DNA of 64,000 nt from Oscillatoriales cyanobacterium USR001 (lineage in GTDB: Bacteria > Cyanobacteriota > Cyanobacteriia > Cyanobacteriales > Microcoleaceae). Shown one piece after another: positions 8,060 to 17,600 of this stretch (the stretch's first letter is position 1; the number at the start of each line of letters is the position of its first letter). The position numbers and the translations under genes were made by a program. The DNA is taken from assembly GCA_001698425.1 (NCBI GenBank), contig MBRE01000074.1, positions 143,196 to 207,195 of the forward strand, in the 5' to 3' direction. Under the pieces are notes generated by a model. The model did not search any database. It was given only the letters and a program-made list of their open reading frames with translations, and had not been told where the DNA came from.

Positions 8060-9322
8060 ATGCCAGCCACCTCTTTTTACGCTGATGCCGAATACGACGA
8101 GCAATTGCAAGCAAATCCCTTGCAACCCGACGTAGTGGAGGGCGATGCCGAGCAAGCTACAGACGAACTCCAAGAAGATGATATGGATACCTTGGATGGG
8201 GAAGCGCCAAAATCACCTTATGCGGCAAGTCGCCACACTACCGATTTGGTGCGCTTGTACCTGCAAGAAATTGGTCGGGTTCGTTTATTAGGCAGAGATG
8301 AAGAAGTTTCAGAAGCCCAAAAAGTCCAACGCTACGTTCGCTTGTTGGAGTTGCGAAATGCAGTAGCACAGCAGGAGGAAGGGCTAATTCGTCGATATGT
8401 TGAGTTAGTTGAGGCACGCGATCGCTTAGCCGCTCATTTGGGTCACAGTCCATCCCTGGAACGTTGGGCGACAGCCGCAGGCGTGGCTGAAGTATCCGAG
8501 TTGAAGCGGATCGTGGCTGAAGGTAAGCGAGCTTGGGCAGCGATCGCCGATCTAAGCCTGGAAGATTTAGATGAAATGATTACTCAAGGGATCGAAGCTA
8601 AAGATCACATGATCAAGGCAAACTTGCGCTTAGTCGTGTCTGTAGCCAAAAAATATCAAAATCGTGGCTTAGAACTTCTGGATTTGATTCAAGAAGGGAC
8701 TCTGGGATTAGAAAGAGCAGTCGAGAAGTTTGACCCAACGCGAGGCTACCGATTCAGCACTTATGCTTACTGGTGGATTCGTCAAGGGATTACGCGGGCG
8801 ATCGCCACCCAAAGCCGCACAATTCGTCTCCCCGTCCACATTACTGAAAAACTCAATAAAATCAAAAAAGCTCAACGGAAAATTTCTCAAGAAAAAGGTC
8901 GCACGGCAAGTATTGAAGATATCGCTACTGAGTTGGGGATGAGTGCTATCCAAGTACGAGAAGTCTTACTCAGAGTACCGCGCTCTGTTTCTCTGGAAAC
9001 CAAGGTAGGTAATGAAAAGGATACTGAGTTAGGAGATTTGCTGGATGACACCGAAAGCGTTTCTCCTGAAGAAATGCTAATGCGTGAAGCTTTAAACCGC
9101 GATTTACAACAACTTCTGGCAGATTTAACCAGTCGAGAACGAGATGTAATTCTGATGCGGTTTGGTTTGGGAGATGGACATCCCTACTCCCTAGCAGAAA
9201 TTGGCAGGGCCCTTGATTTGTCACGGGAACGAGTACGCCAAATTGAAGCGAAAGCTTTGCAAAAGTTGCGTCAACCGAAGCGTCGCAACCGAGTACGGGA
9301 TTATTTGGATACTTTGACATAA
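8060..9322 (+). CDS. sigC: Group 2 sigma-70 factor, SigC type
   Basis: The start is the ATG at 8060 (MPATSFYADAEYD), which matches the typical beginning of cyanobacterial SigC; a TTG at 8030 also lies in frame. The 420-residue protein has a short acidic N-terminus, region 1.2 (DLVRLYLQEIGRVRLL), region 2 (LRLVVSVAKKYQNRG, GYRFSTYAYWWIRQGI, RTIRLPVHITEKLNK), region 3 (GRTASIEDIATELGM) and region 4.2 HTH (YSLAEIGRALDLSRERVRQI). It lacks the long N-terminal region of the primary SigA. SigC-type factors direct transcription in stationary phase, heat or nutrient stress. It is monocistronic and followed by a terminator. The SigC rather than SigB/D assignment rests mainly on the N-terminus. Confidence 0.88.
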   Translation: MPATSFYADAEYDEQLQANPLQPDVVEGDAEQATDELQEDDMDTLDGEAPKSPYAASRHTTDLVRLYLQEIGRVRLLGRDEEVSEAQKVQRYVRLLELRNAVAQQEEGLIRRYVELVEARDRLAAHLGHSPSLERWATAAGVAEVSELKRIVAEGKRAWAAIADLSLEDLDEMITQGIEAKDHMIKANLRLVVSVAKKYQNRGLELLDLIQEGTLGLERAVEKFDPTRGYRFSTYAYWWIRQGITRAIATQSRTIRLPVHITEKLNKIKKAQRKISQEKGRTASIEDIATELGMSAIQVREVLLRVPRSVSLETKVGNEKDTELGDLLDDTESVSPEEMLMREALNRDLQQLLADLTSRERDVILMRFGLGDGHPYSLAEIGRALDLSRERVRQIEAKALQKLRQPKRRNRVRDYLDTLT

Positions 9323-9350
9323 CACAAACTTAGTTTAGTACAGATAACAG

Positions 9351-9390
9351 GTAGGGACACAGCATTGCCGTGTCCCTACTGCTCTTTTTT
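9351..9390 (+). terminator. Rho-independent-type terminator after the sigma factor gene
   Basis: A perfect 10-bp stem GTAGGGACAC (9351-9360) pairs with GTGTCCCTAC (9370-9379) across a 9-nt loop, followed by a TTTTTT run ending at 9390. It lies 29 bp after the sigma factor stop codon. The stem may also be one of the many G/C-rich dispersed palindromes of this genome used as a terminator. Confidence 0.75.
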
Positions 9391-9506
9391 GTTTATAAAA
9401 TCTTAATATCTAGTTACCACTAATTCTCAATAAGCTTTAATACTTGAAAATTTAGAAAATTATTGTGTATGATTGTCAATAGCCAGAGTTTCTTGAAAAG
9501 CTGATT

Positions 9507-10040
9507 ATGGTACTTTACACAGCAACATCATTTAAGTCCGAACTTAACGACAAAGGCTGGCGGATGACTCCTCAGCGGGAGACTATTTTGCACGTCTTTC
9601 AAAATTTGCCAAAGGGCAATCACTTAAGTGCGGAGGATCTTTACAATGTTTTACAAAATCGCGGGGAAAGGATCAGTCTGTCTACTATTTACCGGACTTT
9701 GAAGTTGATGGCAAGGATGGGTTTGTTACGGGAGTTGGAATTGGCCGAAGGTCATAAACATTATGAAATAAATCAGCCTTATCCCCATCACCATCATCAC
9801 CTTGTCTGCGTTCAGTGTAATAAAACTATTGAGTTTACTAATGACTCGATTTTAAAGATTGGGATGAAGCAGTCTGAGAAATCGGGGTTACACTTGTTAG
9901 ATTGTCAGTTAACGATTCATACAGTTTGCCATGAGGCTTTAAGGATGGGATGGCCGTCTTTGCTGTCGAGCAATTGGTCTTGTCCCAGGGCGATCGCAGA
10001 TGCAGCACACGCAGATGCAGTACACTTAGATGAGGAATAA
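9507..10040 (+). CDS. fur: Fur-family metal-dependent repressor
   Basis: A 177-residue protein with the Fur winged helix (GWRMTPQRETILHVFQ, HLSAEDLYNVL, ISLSTIYRTLKLM) and dimerisation/metal domain with the HHHHH cluster and CVQC (first CxxC). It resembles cyanobacterial Fur (FurA), which represses iron-uptake genes and couples iron to photosynthesis. The usual second CxxC is not present; after TVC the chain continues HEALRMGWPSLL and then a 30-residue tail with a short ADAAHADAVH duplication. Zur (FurB) is the main alternative, as the family members are very alike. There is no clear Fur box in the 180 bp upstream. Confidence 0.85.
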   Translation: MVLYTATSFKSELNDKGWRMTPQRETILHVFQNLPKGNHLSAEDLYNVLQNRGERISLSTIYRTLKLMARMGLLRELELAEGHKHYEINQPYPHHHHHLVCVQCNKTIEFTNDSILKIGMKQSEKSGLHLLDCQLTIHTVCHEALRMGWPSLLSSNWSCPRAIADAAHADAVHLDEE

Positions 10041-10088
10041 AATTGGATCTTGAAATGTTTAGATGAAGAAAGATTGTCAATTTAATTA

Positions 10089-10179
10089 AGACTTACGCAA
10101 AACTCTTTGTAATACTACCTTCTGGATCGTAAGTTTACTACATACAAAGGTAGCGTTATCTAAATTTATGCGTAAGTCT
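10089..10179. repeat. AGACTTACGC inverted-repeat element (MITE-like)
   Basis: About 91 bp bounded by AGACTTACGCAAAA on the left and TGCGTAAGTCT on the right, which are reverse complements over the outer 11-12 bases. Inside, CTACCTT and AAGGTAG can also pair. It lies between the convergent fur and peptidoglycan-binding genes. The same ends recur at 48629-48727 and singly at 5934, 6754 and 20431. Confidence 0.6.
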
Positions 10180-10223
10180 CAATCTAAAAATCTGCTTCCA
10201 AAACCTTAAATTGACTATCAAAA

Positions 10224-11225
10224 TTATCTATATCCAAGATTAGAAGCAGGATACAAGGGAGTACCATAACGAATAGCCTGATTGCTGACAATAGTATTTC
10301 GTAAAAGATATTGTACAGCGGGGGTGGCAATTCCATCAGGATATCTTCCTACATATTGCTGAAACTGTTTGAGCGCAGATTCAGTATTATCCCCAAATAC
10401 TTCATCAATAGCACCGGGGTTAAAGCCTAACCTTGCTAATTGAGTTTGGAGTTGTCCAACTAAATTACCTCTACTGCCTTTTCGCAGCGTGAAAACATCT
10501 AAAGATTGTCCAGGGATAGGTCTTGGCAAAGGGGAAGGAATGGGAGGAGAAGCATAGGAAATTTCCGAGATCCCCTGATTTATAGCAACTTGGGTATAAT
10601 AGTCAGCACAGCCTGTTGGAGTGAGATTGTTAGCTTGCTGGAAGCGGGTAACGGCACCAAGAGTGCGCTCGCGATATTTACCATCAACAGCACCATAAAA
10701 GTAGCCAAGAGCTTTTAAATATTGTTGAAGATTGCGTACTTCCAGTCCTTTGTCTCCAAAACGCAACCCATAACAAGGTATGATAGTTCTAGGTTTTTCT
10801 GGAGACGGTGGATTAGCAACTATTATACGAGTTCGTGGATAAGAACCCAAACCCAGATAATAGAGAGTTAAATCGTCAGCAATACCAGTAGGCCGAAGCC
10901 CATAAGCTGCATAGGCTCTCTGGAACTTTTTAACTGCATCCTCAGTAATTTGACGATAGCGAATGGTTGTTCCTTGGTTTTGAGGAAAGTAACCCAAATC
11001 TTTTAATCGCTGCTGAAGCGTTCTCACCTGTTCGCCGTTGTCTCCTAGTTTAAGAGCGGCACTTGCCGAACTCGCTACACTTAAAACCGATAAGACTAAA
11101 GCCACAGACAACAAACGGATATAAGCCTGACTAGATAGCTTTTGCCAGTTCAATCCATCTAAAAATACCAGTTTCTTAGGGTTTTCCCAGGCAAAAGCAA
11201 CTTCGATGTAAGCATAAAAATCCAT
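10224..11225 (-). CDS. Peptidoglycan-binding protein with three PG_binding_1 domains
   Basis: A 333-residue protein. After a 36-residue basic/aromatic N-terminus comes a hydrophobic segment (RLLSVALVLSVLSVASS) ending in ASA, a plausible signal or anchor. Three peptidoglycan-binding type 1 domains follow, each with the LxxGxxGxxVxxLQxxLxxLGY pattern: KLGDNGEQVRTLQQRL (about 58-130), RFGDKGLEVRNLQQYL (about 155-215) and TLRKGSRGNLVGQLQTQL (about 247-310). A Pro-rich linker separates domains two and three. No hydrolase domain is attached, so a cell-wall-targeted adaptor is inferred. Confidence 0.85.
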   Translation of the reverse strand: MDFYAYIEVAFAWENPKKLVFLDGLNWQKLSSQAYIRLLSVALVLSVLSVASSASAALKLGDNGEQVRTLQQRLKDLGYFPQNQGTTIRYRQITEDAVKKFQRAYAAYGLRPTGIADDLTLYYLGLGSYPRTRIIVANPPSPEKPRTIIPCYGLRFGDKGLEVRNLQQYLKALGYFYGAVDGKYRERTLGAVTRFQQANNLTPTGCADYYTQVAINQGISEISYASPPIPSPLPRPIPGQSLDVFTLRKGSRGNLVGQLQTQLARLGFNPGAIDEVFGDNTESALKQFQQYVGRYPDGIATPAVQYLLRNTIVSNQAIRYGTPLYPASNLGYR

Positions 11226-11369
11226 AAATTTTCCTGCAAAAATTTAGTTAAAGGATACCTGCCAACTCAAAAATACAGGTTTTTGAGTTGCTATTTATGT
11301 ATCAACATCTTGCCCTACTTTTTATGCAGTAAAATCTATTTTTGTAAAAAAACTTTACATATCCTGCCC

Positions 11370-13829
11370 CTAACTCCTAGTCCCTTCTTTTTGTAACATT
11401 CGCCAATCCCCGATCGCCTTCTGCGGCCACAACCAATTCTGACTCAGCGAATTAGGCGTAAAACTCTCCGCATCTTGCGCCATCACCTGTCGGCGTAGCG
11501 AATTCGCCTCATTCAACAAATCCATCCGTTGCTGAGGCGAAATCCCCCGAGCTTGCGCCTGCTGCATCCTCACCAAACCCAAACCAGCTAATGCAGTCAA
11601 AGCCTCCTTAGAAGAGCTTTGTTGGTGCACAGAAGAATCTTCTTCTATTACCCTAGTCCCCATTCCCCAGTCCTCAGTCCCTTCCTGATGATTTTCCATC
11701 AAATCCAATACCTCCAACCAAACTTGATAAGCTTGATTGAGATTCCCTTCCAAATACAAAGCAAAACCCAAAGCATTACGGTATTTCAGCGACTCCGGGC
11801 GGTCTTTAACAGCACTTTCCCAATAACGCCTAGCATCGTCCACACTATACTTATTATTATTTTTATTAGATTGGATAGACTGCCAAGCCAATCGACCCCA
11901 AAGAAACTTAATTTCTGGCGTTTCCCGCACTGTTGGTCCGGCAGCAGAAAGCGCTAATTCGGCTTGTTGCAAAGCTTGGCGGCGTTTAGCATCTAGTAGT
12001 TCCTCTACGGCTTGCTGTCCCTGAGAAATCTTACCTTGATTAAACATTTCGATCGCGATCGCCTGCACCTGAGAACTACTAGCCATCTTCAAATTTACCG
12101 CAGACACATCATCTCGAAAAACCCTTGAAACCATCGGAGATGGCGAACCGATCGGCAAAAATTCCCCCGGTTTCGGACCTCGGTTTTGCCACAACCAAAA
12201 ACCCAACACCATCGAAGTCAAAAAGCCTCCAGGAAAAAGACAATATCTCCAAAAAATAGATTTTTTCTGAGTTTTTTTGACTACTTTTGACGGTGGTTTT
12301 AACCGACTCTCTTTAGGCCGATTATTTTGTTTCTTCAAGGAAGAAGGGGAAACAGCAGATTTTTCTTGTTTTCTTTCTCTAGTCTCTTGTTCGGTTGACA
12401 AATTCCCCTTACCTAATTCACGCCGAAAATTAGCAATTAAAACCGAATTGTGCCGATCGTCCCACTCATCCTCATCTGTCACTGCACCCACCAAATCCTC
12501 AACATCCCCATTAAACCGCAAACCCTGAGATGTTAGCGCCATTGATTGACCCTCCCGCAGTACCGGGAAAGAAGGGAGATAGGGATTTTGGCGTGGGGAA
12601 GAATTTTCTTCTTCTTTTTCCCTAGCTAGTCCCCAGTCTCTAGCCTCTGGTTTTCCGTTGAAATAACCATCAAACTCAAGATCCAAGTAAAGAATAGGCA
12701 AAGCCCAATATAACTCTTGAGAACCATAAGCGGAAATTAAACCTGCCCTAGCTCGACTCAAACTCAAATCCACCGGATAACCTTGATTTAGATTGCGGTA
12801 AAATAACCGCGTCAGAGTCAGAGCTACTTCATCAGGAATTCGTTCCGCCATCGCCAATACTGCTGGAATTCCTCGCTTTACTAAAGCTGCGGCTAAGTTG
12901 CGCTCTGTTGCTTCCGTATCGGTAATATCGCTGGATGCACTACGGCAAGAATTAAATACAGCCATGAGAATGCCGTTATTAGCTAATAAGCCTGCTAAGT
13001 CATCGCCGCTTAATGTTTCTGTTAAACCAGTTCTACCACTAACTAAGTAGAGTTCCCCACCTCTAGCGGCTAAGTTACTGTGACCGGCATAGTGAAAAAT
13101 TTGATATTGTCCCTGTTCTAAAGTTTGGGTAAGTTGTTCGCGATCGGGCTGTTCTAAAATAGTTAGCTCAATCTGTGGGATAGACAAATTACTTGATATT
13201 TTCCCATTGGGACGATTTTGGAGTTCCTGCTGTAAGTGTAGGGCTTCTCGTTTGAGTTGTAGAGCCTCTTGGTCAGTGGGAGCCGCGATCGCCATTAATA
13301 TTTTTAACGGCTGTCCCGGCGCAATAATTCGGCTCTGAGGTCGCAAATTCACTCCTGGCTGATAGCGAGAAAAAACTACATCAGTACCCGTAGCCAAAGG
13401 GCGATCGCCTGCGTGCAACACCTCCCAAGGCAAACGCCGCAAACGCGCTCCCTTGAGCCCCAAACGTAATTGTATGCGCTCCTGACGATGTTGCGCGATC
13501 GCTTGAGCATTCATCCAACTATCTCGGAGATTTCCTTGAAATAAACCATTGTAAAGCTGTTGACCCAGCGCCGCCAAATTTGGACGAGGGATATCAAGGG
13601 AACTCAAAATATTTTTTTCTCCTCTACCTCTCTGTCCCACCACCGATACAGGCTCTAATAAACTCAGTAAAGGATCGTTCATCAATTGACGAGCTAGAGC
13701 CAGCCACTCTTCTACTGGCAAAGTCACCAACTCTTCTGCAAGTAACACTCCGGGTGCAACTCTTTCGGTTCTGACGAGATATTCGTCACCCCTGACTGGG
13801 GTTACAGATAGCAAAAATTCTTGGGTCAC
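11370..13829 (-). CDS. CHAT-domain protein with membrane segment and C-terminal TPR-like region
   Basis: An 819-residue protein in which the CHAT domain is N-terminal, the reverse of the gene at 2778. Residues about 80-390 hold CHAT with the catalytic pair H250 (FHYAGHS) and C295 (VFNSCRS). A charged linker (about 400-530) precedes one transmembrane helix (FPGGFLTSMVLGFWLW, about 540-556). The remaining 260 residues are helical with TPR character (KYRNALGFALYLEGNLNQAY). With a single helix, protease and TPR domains would be on opposite faces of the membrane, suggesting a signalling protease; the substrate is unknown. It is monocistronic. Confidence 0.85.
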   Translation of the reverse strand: MTQEFLLSVTPVRGDEYLVRTERVAPGVLLAEELVTLPVEEWLALARQLMNDPLLSLLEPVSVVGQRGRGEKNILSSLDIPRPNLAALGQQLYNGLFQGNLRDSWMNAQAIAQHRQERIQLRLGLKGARLRRLPWEVLHAGDRPLATGTDVVFSRYQPGVNLRPQSRIIAPGQPLKILMAIAAPTDQEALQLKREALHLQQELQNRPNGKISSNLSIPQIELTILEQPDREQLTQTLEQGQYQIFHYAGHSNLAARGGELYLVSGRTGLTETLSGDDLAGLLANNGILMAVFNSCRSASSDITDTEATERNLAAALVKRGIPAVLAMAERIPDEVALTLTRLFYRNLNQGYPVDLSLSRARAGLISAYGSQELYWALPILYLDLEFDGYFNGKPEARDWGLAREKEEENSSPRQNPYLPSFPVLREGQSMALTSQGLRFNGDVEDLVGAVTDEDEWDDRHNSVLIANFRRELGKGNLSTEQETRERKQEKSAVSPSSLKKQNNRPKESRLKPPSKVVKKTQKKSIFWRYCLFPGGFLTSMVLGFWLWQNRGPKPGEFLPIGSPSPMVSRVFRDDVSAVNLKMASSSQVQAIAIEMFNQGKISQGQQAVEELLDAKRRQALQQAELALSAAGPTVRETPEIKFLWGRLAWQSIQSNKNNNKYSVDDARRYWESAVKDRPESLKYRNALGFALYLEGNLNQAYQVWLEVLDLMENHQEGTEDWGMGTRVIEEDSSVHQQSSSKEALTALAGLGLVRMQQAQARGISPQQRMDLLNEANSLRRQVMAQDAESFTPNSLSQNWLWPQKAIGDWRMLQKEGTRS

Positions 13830-14696
13830 AGATTTAGTGCCCTCCTGTTTAAGTCCTGAATTACCTTTTTTCTAATAGCCTGCATTAGAAATTGCTAAGC
13901 CTCTCGAAAATAGAGTTTCTGAATTCTTCTCCTGCGACGTGGGAAATTCAGAAAAATCTCCTGAAAATAGACTAATTTTTTTAATTTTTAATTTTTAATT
14001 TTTTCGATTTGCTATTATATATTTTGTATAAATGTATAATATTTAGTTGTGGTGATAGATTAACTATCAATTTGTGGTATTCTGCTTAAAGGTCAGCATA
14101 GTTTGATGCTCAACATCAACTAGCAGCAAAAAAGCTCTATTGACCATCTTCAAGGTAAATTTAATTTCCTTGTTAGACGATAAGGACGCTTAATTTGAGG
14201 TATCCGTAGGTAAAGATACTGCGATCGCAATGATTTTAGATAATTTTACTGAGGTCGGGTGCTCCATCAATATAAAAATTAGCGATCGCCAGCTTAAAAA
14301 ACACAATTAAATACTTAAGCAATTTTAGGACAATCATTCTAAAAACTTAAGTAATATTTACATAAAACAGTTAATTGTTGTTAACAGTTAATCTTAATAT
14401 TTCCTATTTTTTCTGTTTAAATTGAAGCAGGAAACAAATTTTTTGTCTTAATTTTTAAGTACATTAACTAGCATTAAATTCGGGAAAATCTTGTGCAAAT
14501 CAAGGAACAAATAAAAAGCCTAAACGTCGACATAACAAACCCATAACAATAATGAAAAAGCATAGGTAAAGTTTTCCAAATTCCCAGGAAAATCACTTGC
14601 TATTCACGATCGATGGGTTTTAATAGAAGAGATACCCGCTCAGTTTGACCTAATCGTATTGCGTTCAATCAACTACTTTGTTCCCAGGAAAAAACT
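13830..14696. other. 867-bp AT-rich intergenic region upstream of the RTX gene
   Basis: A very AT-rich region between divergent genes. It contains iterated TTTTTAATTTTTAATTT (about 13980-14000), a TATATATTTTGTATAAATGTATAAT cluster that could supply several -10 boxes (about 14016-14042), two GCGATCGC sites, and AACAGTTAATTGTTGTTAACAGTTAA palindrome-like motifs (about 14365-14390). I see no ORF of credible codon use. It may hold a long regulated leader for the RTX gene. Confidence 0.4.
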
Positions 14697-17600
14697 ATGG
14701 CAGACGAATTGCTCGACATTGGTAACGAAAAAAAAATCAAAACCATCGTCACCGACGATGCCATCATAGGTACTGATGACGATGATGACATCAATAACGA
14801 AGGCAGTGGCAAAAAGAAAAAGATATACGGCGGCAAAGGCAAAGATAAGATCAAAGGATCGGACAAAGGCGATGAGATTTACGGCGGTAAAGGTGACGAC
14901 GACTGCAAAGGCGGCAAAGACAAAGATAAAATCTATGGTGGTCGAGGCAATGATAATTGCAGCGGCGACGATGGAGATGATGAAATAAGTGGTAATGAAG
15001 GGGATGATAAAATTAGCGGCGGCGCTGGTAAAGATAGCCTCTTCGGTGGTAAAGGCGATGATCAATGTGATGGTGAAGACGGAGACGACAACATTTCTGG
15101 TGATACCGGCAACGACTCCCTCACCGGTGGTGCCGGCAACGATTCCCTCACCGGTGGTGTCGGTAACGACACAACAGTAGGCGGTACAGGTAACGACACC
15201 CTCGACGCTGGTGAAGGCAACGACAGTCTCGACGCTGGTGAAGGCAACGACTCTTGCAAAGGTGGTGCCGGCAATGACTCCCTAAGTGGTGGCGCTGGTA
15301 ACGACTCCCTCGATGCTGGTGAAGGTAACGACCTTTGTGATGGTGGCGACGGTAACGATTCCCTAAGTGGTGGTGCCGGCAACGACACCCTAAGTGGTGG
15401 TGCTGGTAACGATACTATGGCTGCCGGTGAAGGTAACAACAGCCTAGAAGGTGGTGCAGGCGAAGACAGCCTCCAAGGTGGCACGGGCGATAACACCCTA
15501 TCTGGTGGGGCTGGTAACGATACTATTGTTGGTGGCACTGGCAACCACACCTGCATTGGTGGTGAAGGTGTTGACTCCTTTATCATCAACAACGCTACCA
15601 GTGGTGGCAAATCAATAGTCACAGACTATACAGATAACCTTGACAAATTCTTACTTGGTGAAGGCGTAAGCTTCTCTAGCTTATCTTTTGTACAAGTAGG
15701 CATCAATACAGAGATTCGCAGCAGCAGCAACTTCGTCTTAGCAGTGCTTTTAAACATCAGCGCTACTATCCTCGAAGTTAGCGACTTCCTGCAAATTAGC
15801 AACAGCAACAGCACTACTTCACCAGTAGCAATACCAGTAACAACATCAACTCCAACTCCAACTCCTACCCCAACTTCAACTGTTACTACTCCTACAGTAG
15901 AAGCTAATAAGGAATTAACCCTGGTTGCGGGAACACTGCAAGTTATTACAATTGATGCGTTGCGGTTCTTTAGTGGTAGTGAGACTGGCCCTTCAGGTAT
16001 TATCTACAAGCTGAATAAGCTACCAGATTCCTCAACAGGACAACTATTCTATAAAGGTCAAGCCATTACATCAGTTGGTTTTACTTTCACCCAGTTAGAT
16101 ATCAGTCTCAAACTGGTGACATTCCAAGCAGCAGCAGGCTTTACTGGTGATGCCGGTTTTGATTTTGACGTAACTGATGGTCAAACCGTAATTAGCGGTC
16201 AAAGCTTTAAACTTAAAGTTTTCAATACTACCTTTAACTTTGTAGGTAGCACAACTCCTCAAACGATCGCAGGTTCTCCTTTAGATGATTCGATCGAAAC
16301 CGGTGACGGTGGCGATGAAGTCAAAGGTGGTAAAGGAAGCGACAAAGTAAAAGGTGGCAAAGGTAACGACAAAATTGAAGGCGGTGAAGGTGATGACGAG
16401 ATCGAAGGTGGCGAAGGTAAAAACACCCTTACTGGTGGTGTAGGTAAAGATCGCTTTAGCTACAAAAAAGCTCGTCAAGGTGTAACAAAGATCGAAGATG
16501 CCGATCTAATTACAGACTTTAATGCCGACGAAGATACCATAGAATTTTCCACCGCAGCCTTCGGCAACATCGTTATTGGCAACTTCAAAAAACTGAAGAT
16601 TACTGCCAATATTCTCACGATCGACGAATCATCTAACCTGCTCGACTTCAGCGATGATGATAGCGTTTTTGACATTGAATCCTTACAAAAGCGGTTCAAA
16701 GCCTTTGGTCGAAATGACAACCGAGGTCGCTTCTGTCAATTCATGGATCGTGCTACAGGTCGAGCAGTATTAGTCTTCTCCCTTGGCATTCGCTTTGAGA
16801 TTATTTCTGTATTTGCTACCCGCATCACTCTTGATATCAAGAACTTCGTGTTCTCCGGTCCAGAACTTCCGATTCCTAAAGGTACTGATGGACCAGATAT
16901 AATTGATTTTGCTTCATCTCCCGCTCCCGTTACTTATGACGGTTTAGGTGGTAATGACACCATCGGTGGTAGCAACTTTGATGATGAATTTATCGGTGGT
17001 GATGGTGATGATGCGATCGCAGGTGCGGGCGGTAAAGACTTACTCAAAGGCGGTCCTGGCGCTGATATTTTCTCCTACATGAACACCAAAGAAGGCGGCG
17101 ACAAAATCGTTGACTTTACTTCTGGTGTCGATAAATTCCGATTCGTTTCTGGAGCCTTTGGCAATCTCAATGGCTCAAACTTTGACTTGGTAAATATTAC
17201 CAGTCCTAACACTGATATTGCCGGTAAAGAGTTACTAATTTTCTCAGGTACTTACGCCAGCTTAGGTGATGTGCAGAAGCAATTCGCTGCACTTCCCGGC
17301 GCAGGCAAAGCAGGTCCAGTATTCTGTATGTTCAAGAATGCTGCCGGCGAAAGCATTTTAGTATTTGACAGCGATGGCGTTGGCCCCGCTCCCACCGTAG
17401 AAATTGCTAACTTGGGTACTGGTATTACTGGTTTAGGTACCGCAGATTTCTTATTTGATGGTACTGTTCCTGCACCAATGATGCCCCCGATGAACAGTGT
17501 TGTCGATTTAATGGCTTCGGGTAATACCTATCCGAGTGCTGTTAATGATTTCAGCACCAATGTTGGTGGTTATGGCTTCAGCGGCCCCGTATTATTCATG

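Noticed and set aside
15062..15622. 186-residue minus-strand ORF rich in Pro, Ser and Leu
   Set aside because: It is the antisense shadow of the RTX repeats; its periodicity simply mirrors the GGxGxD codons.
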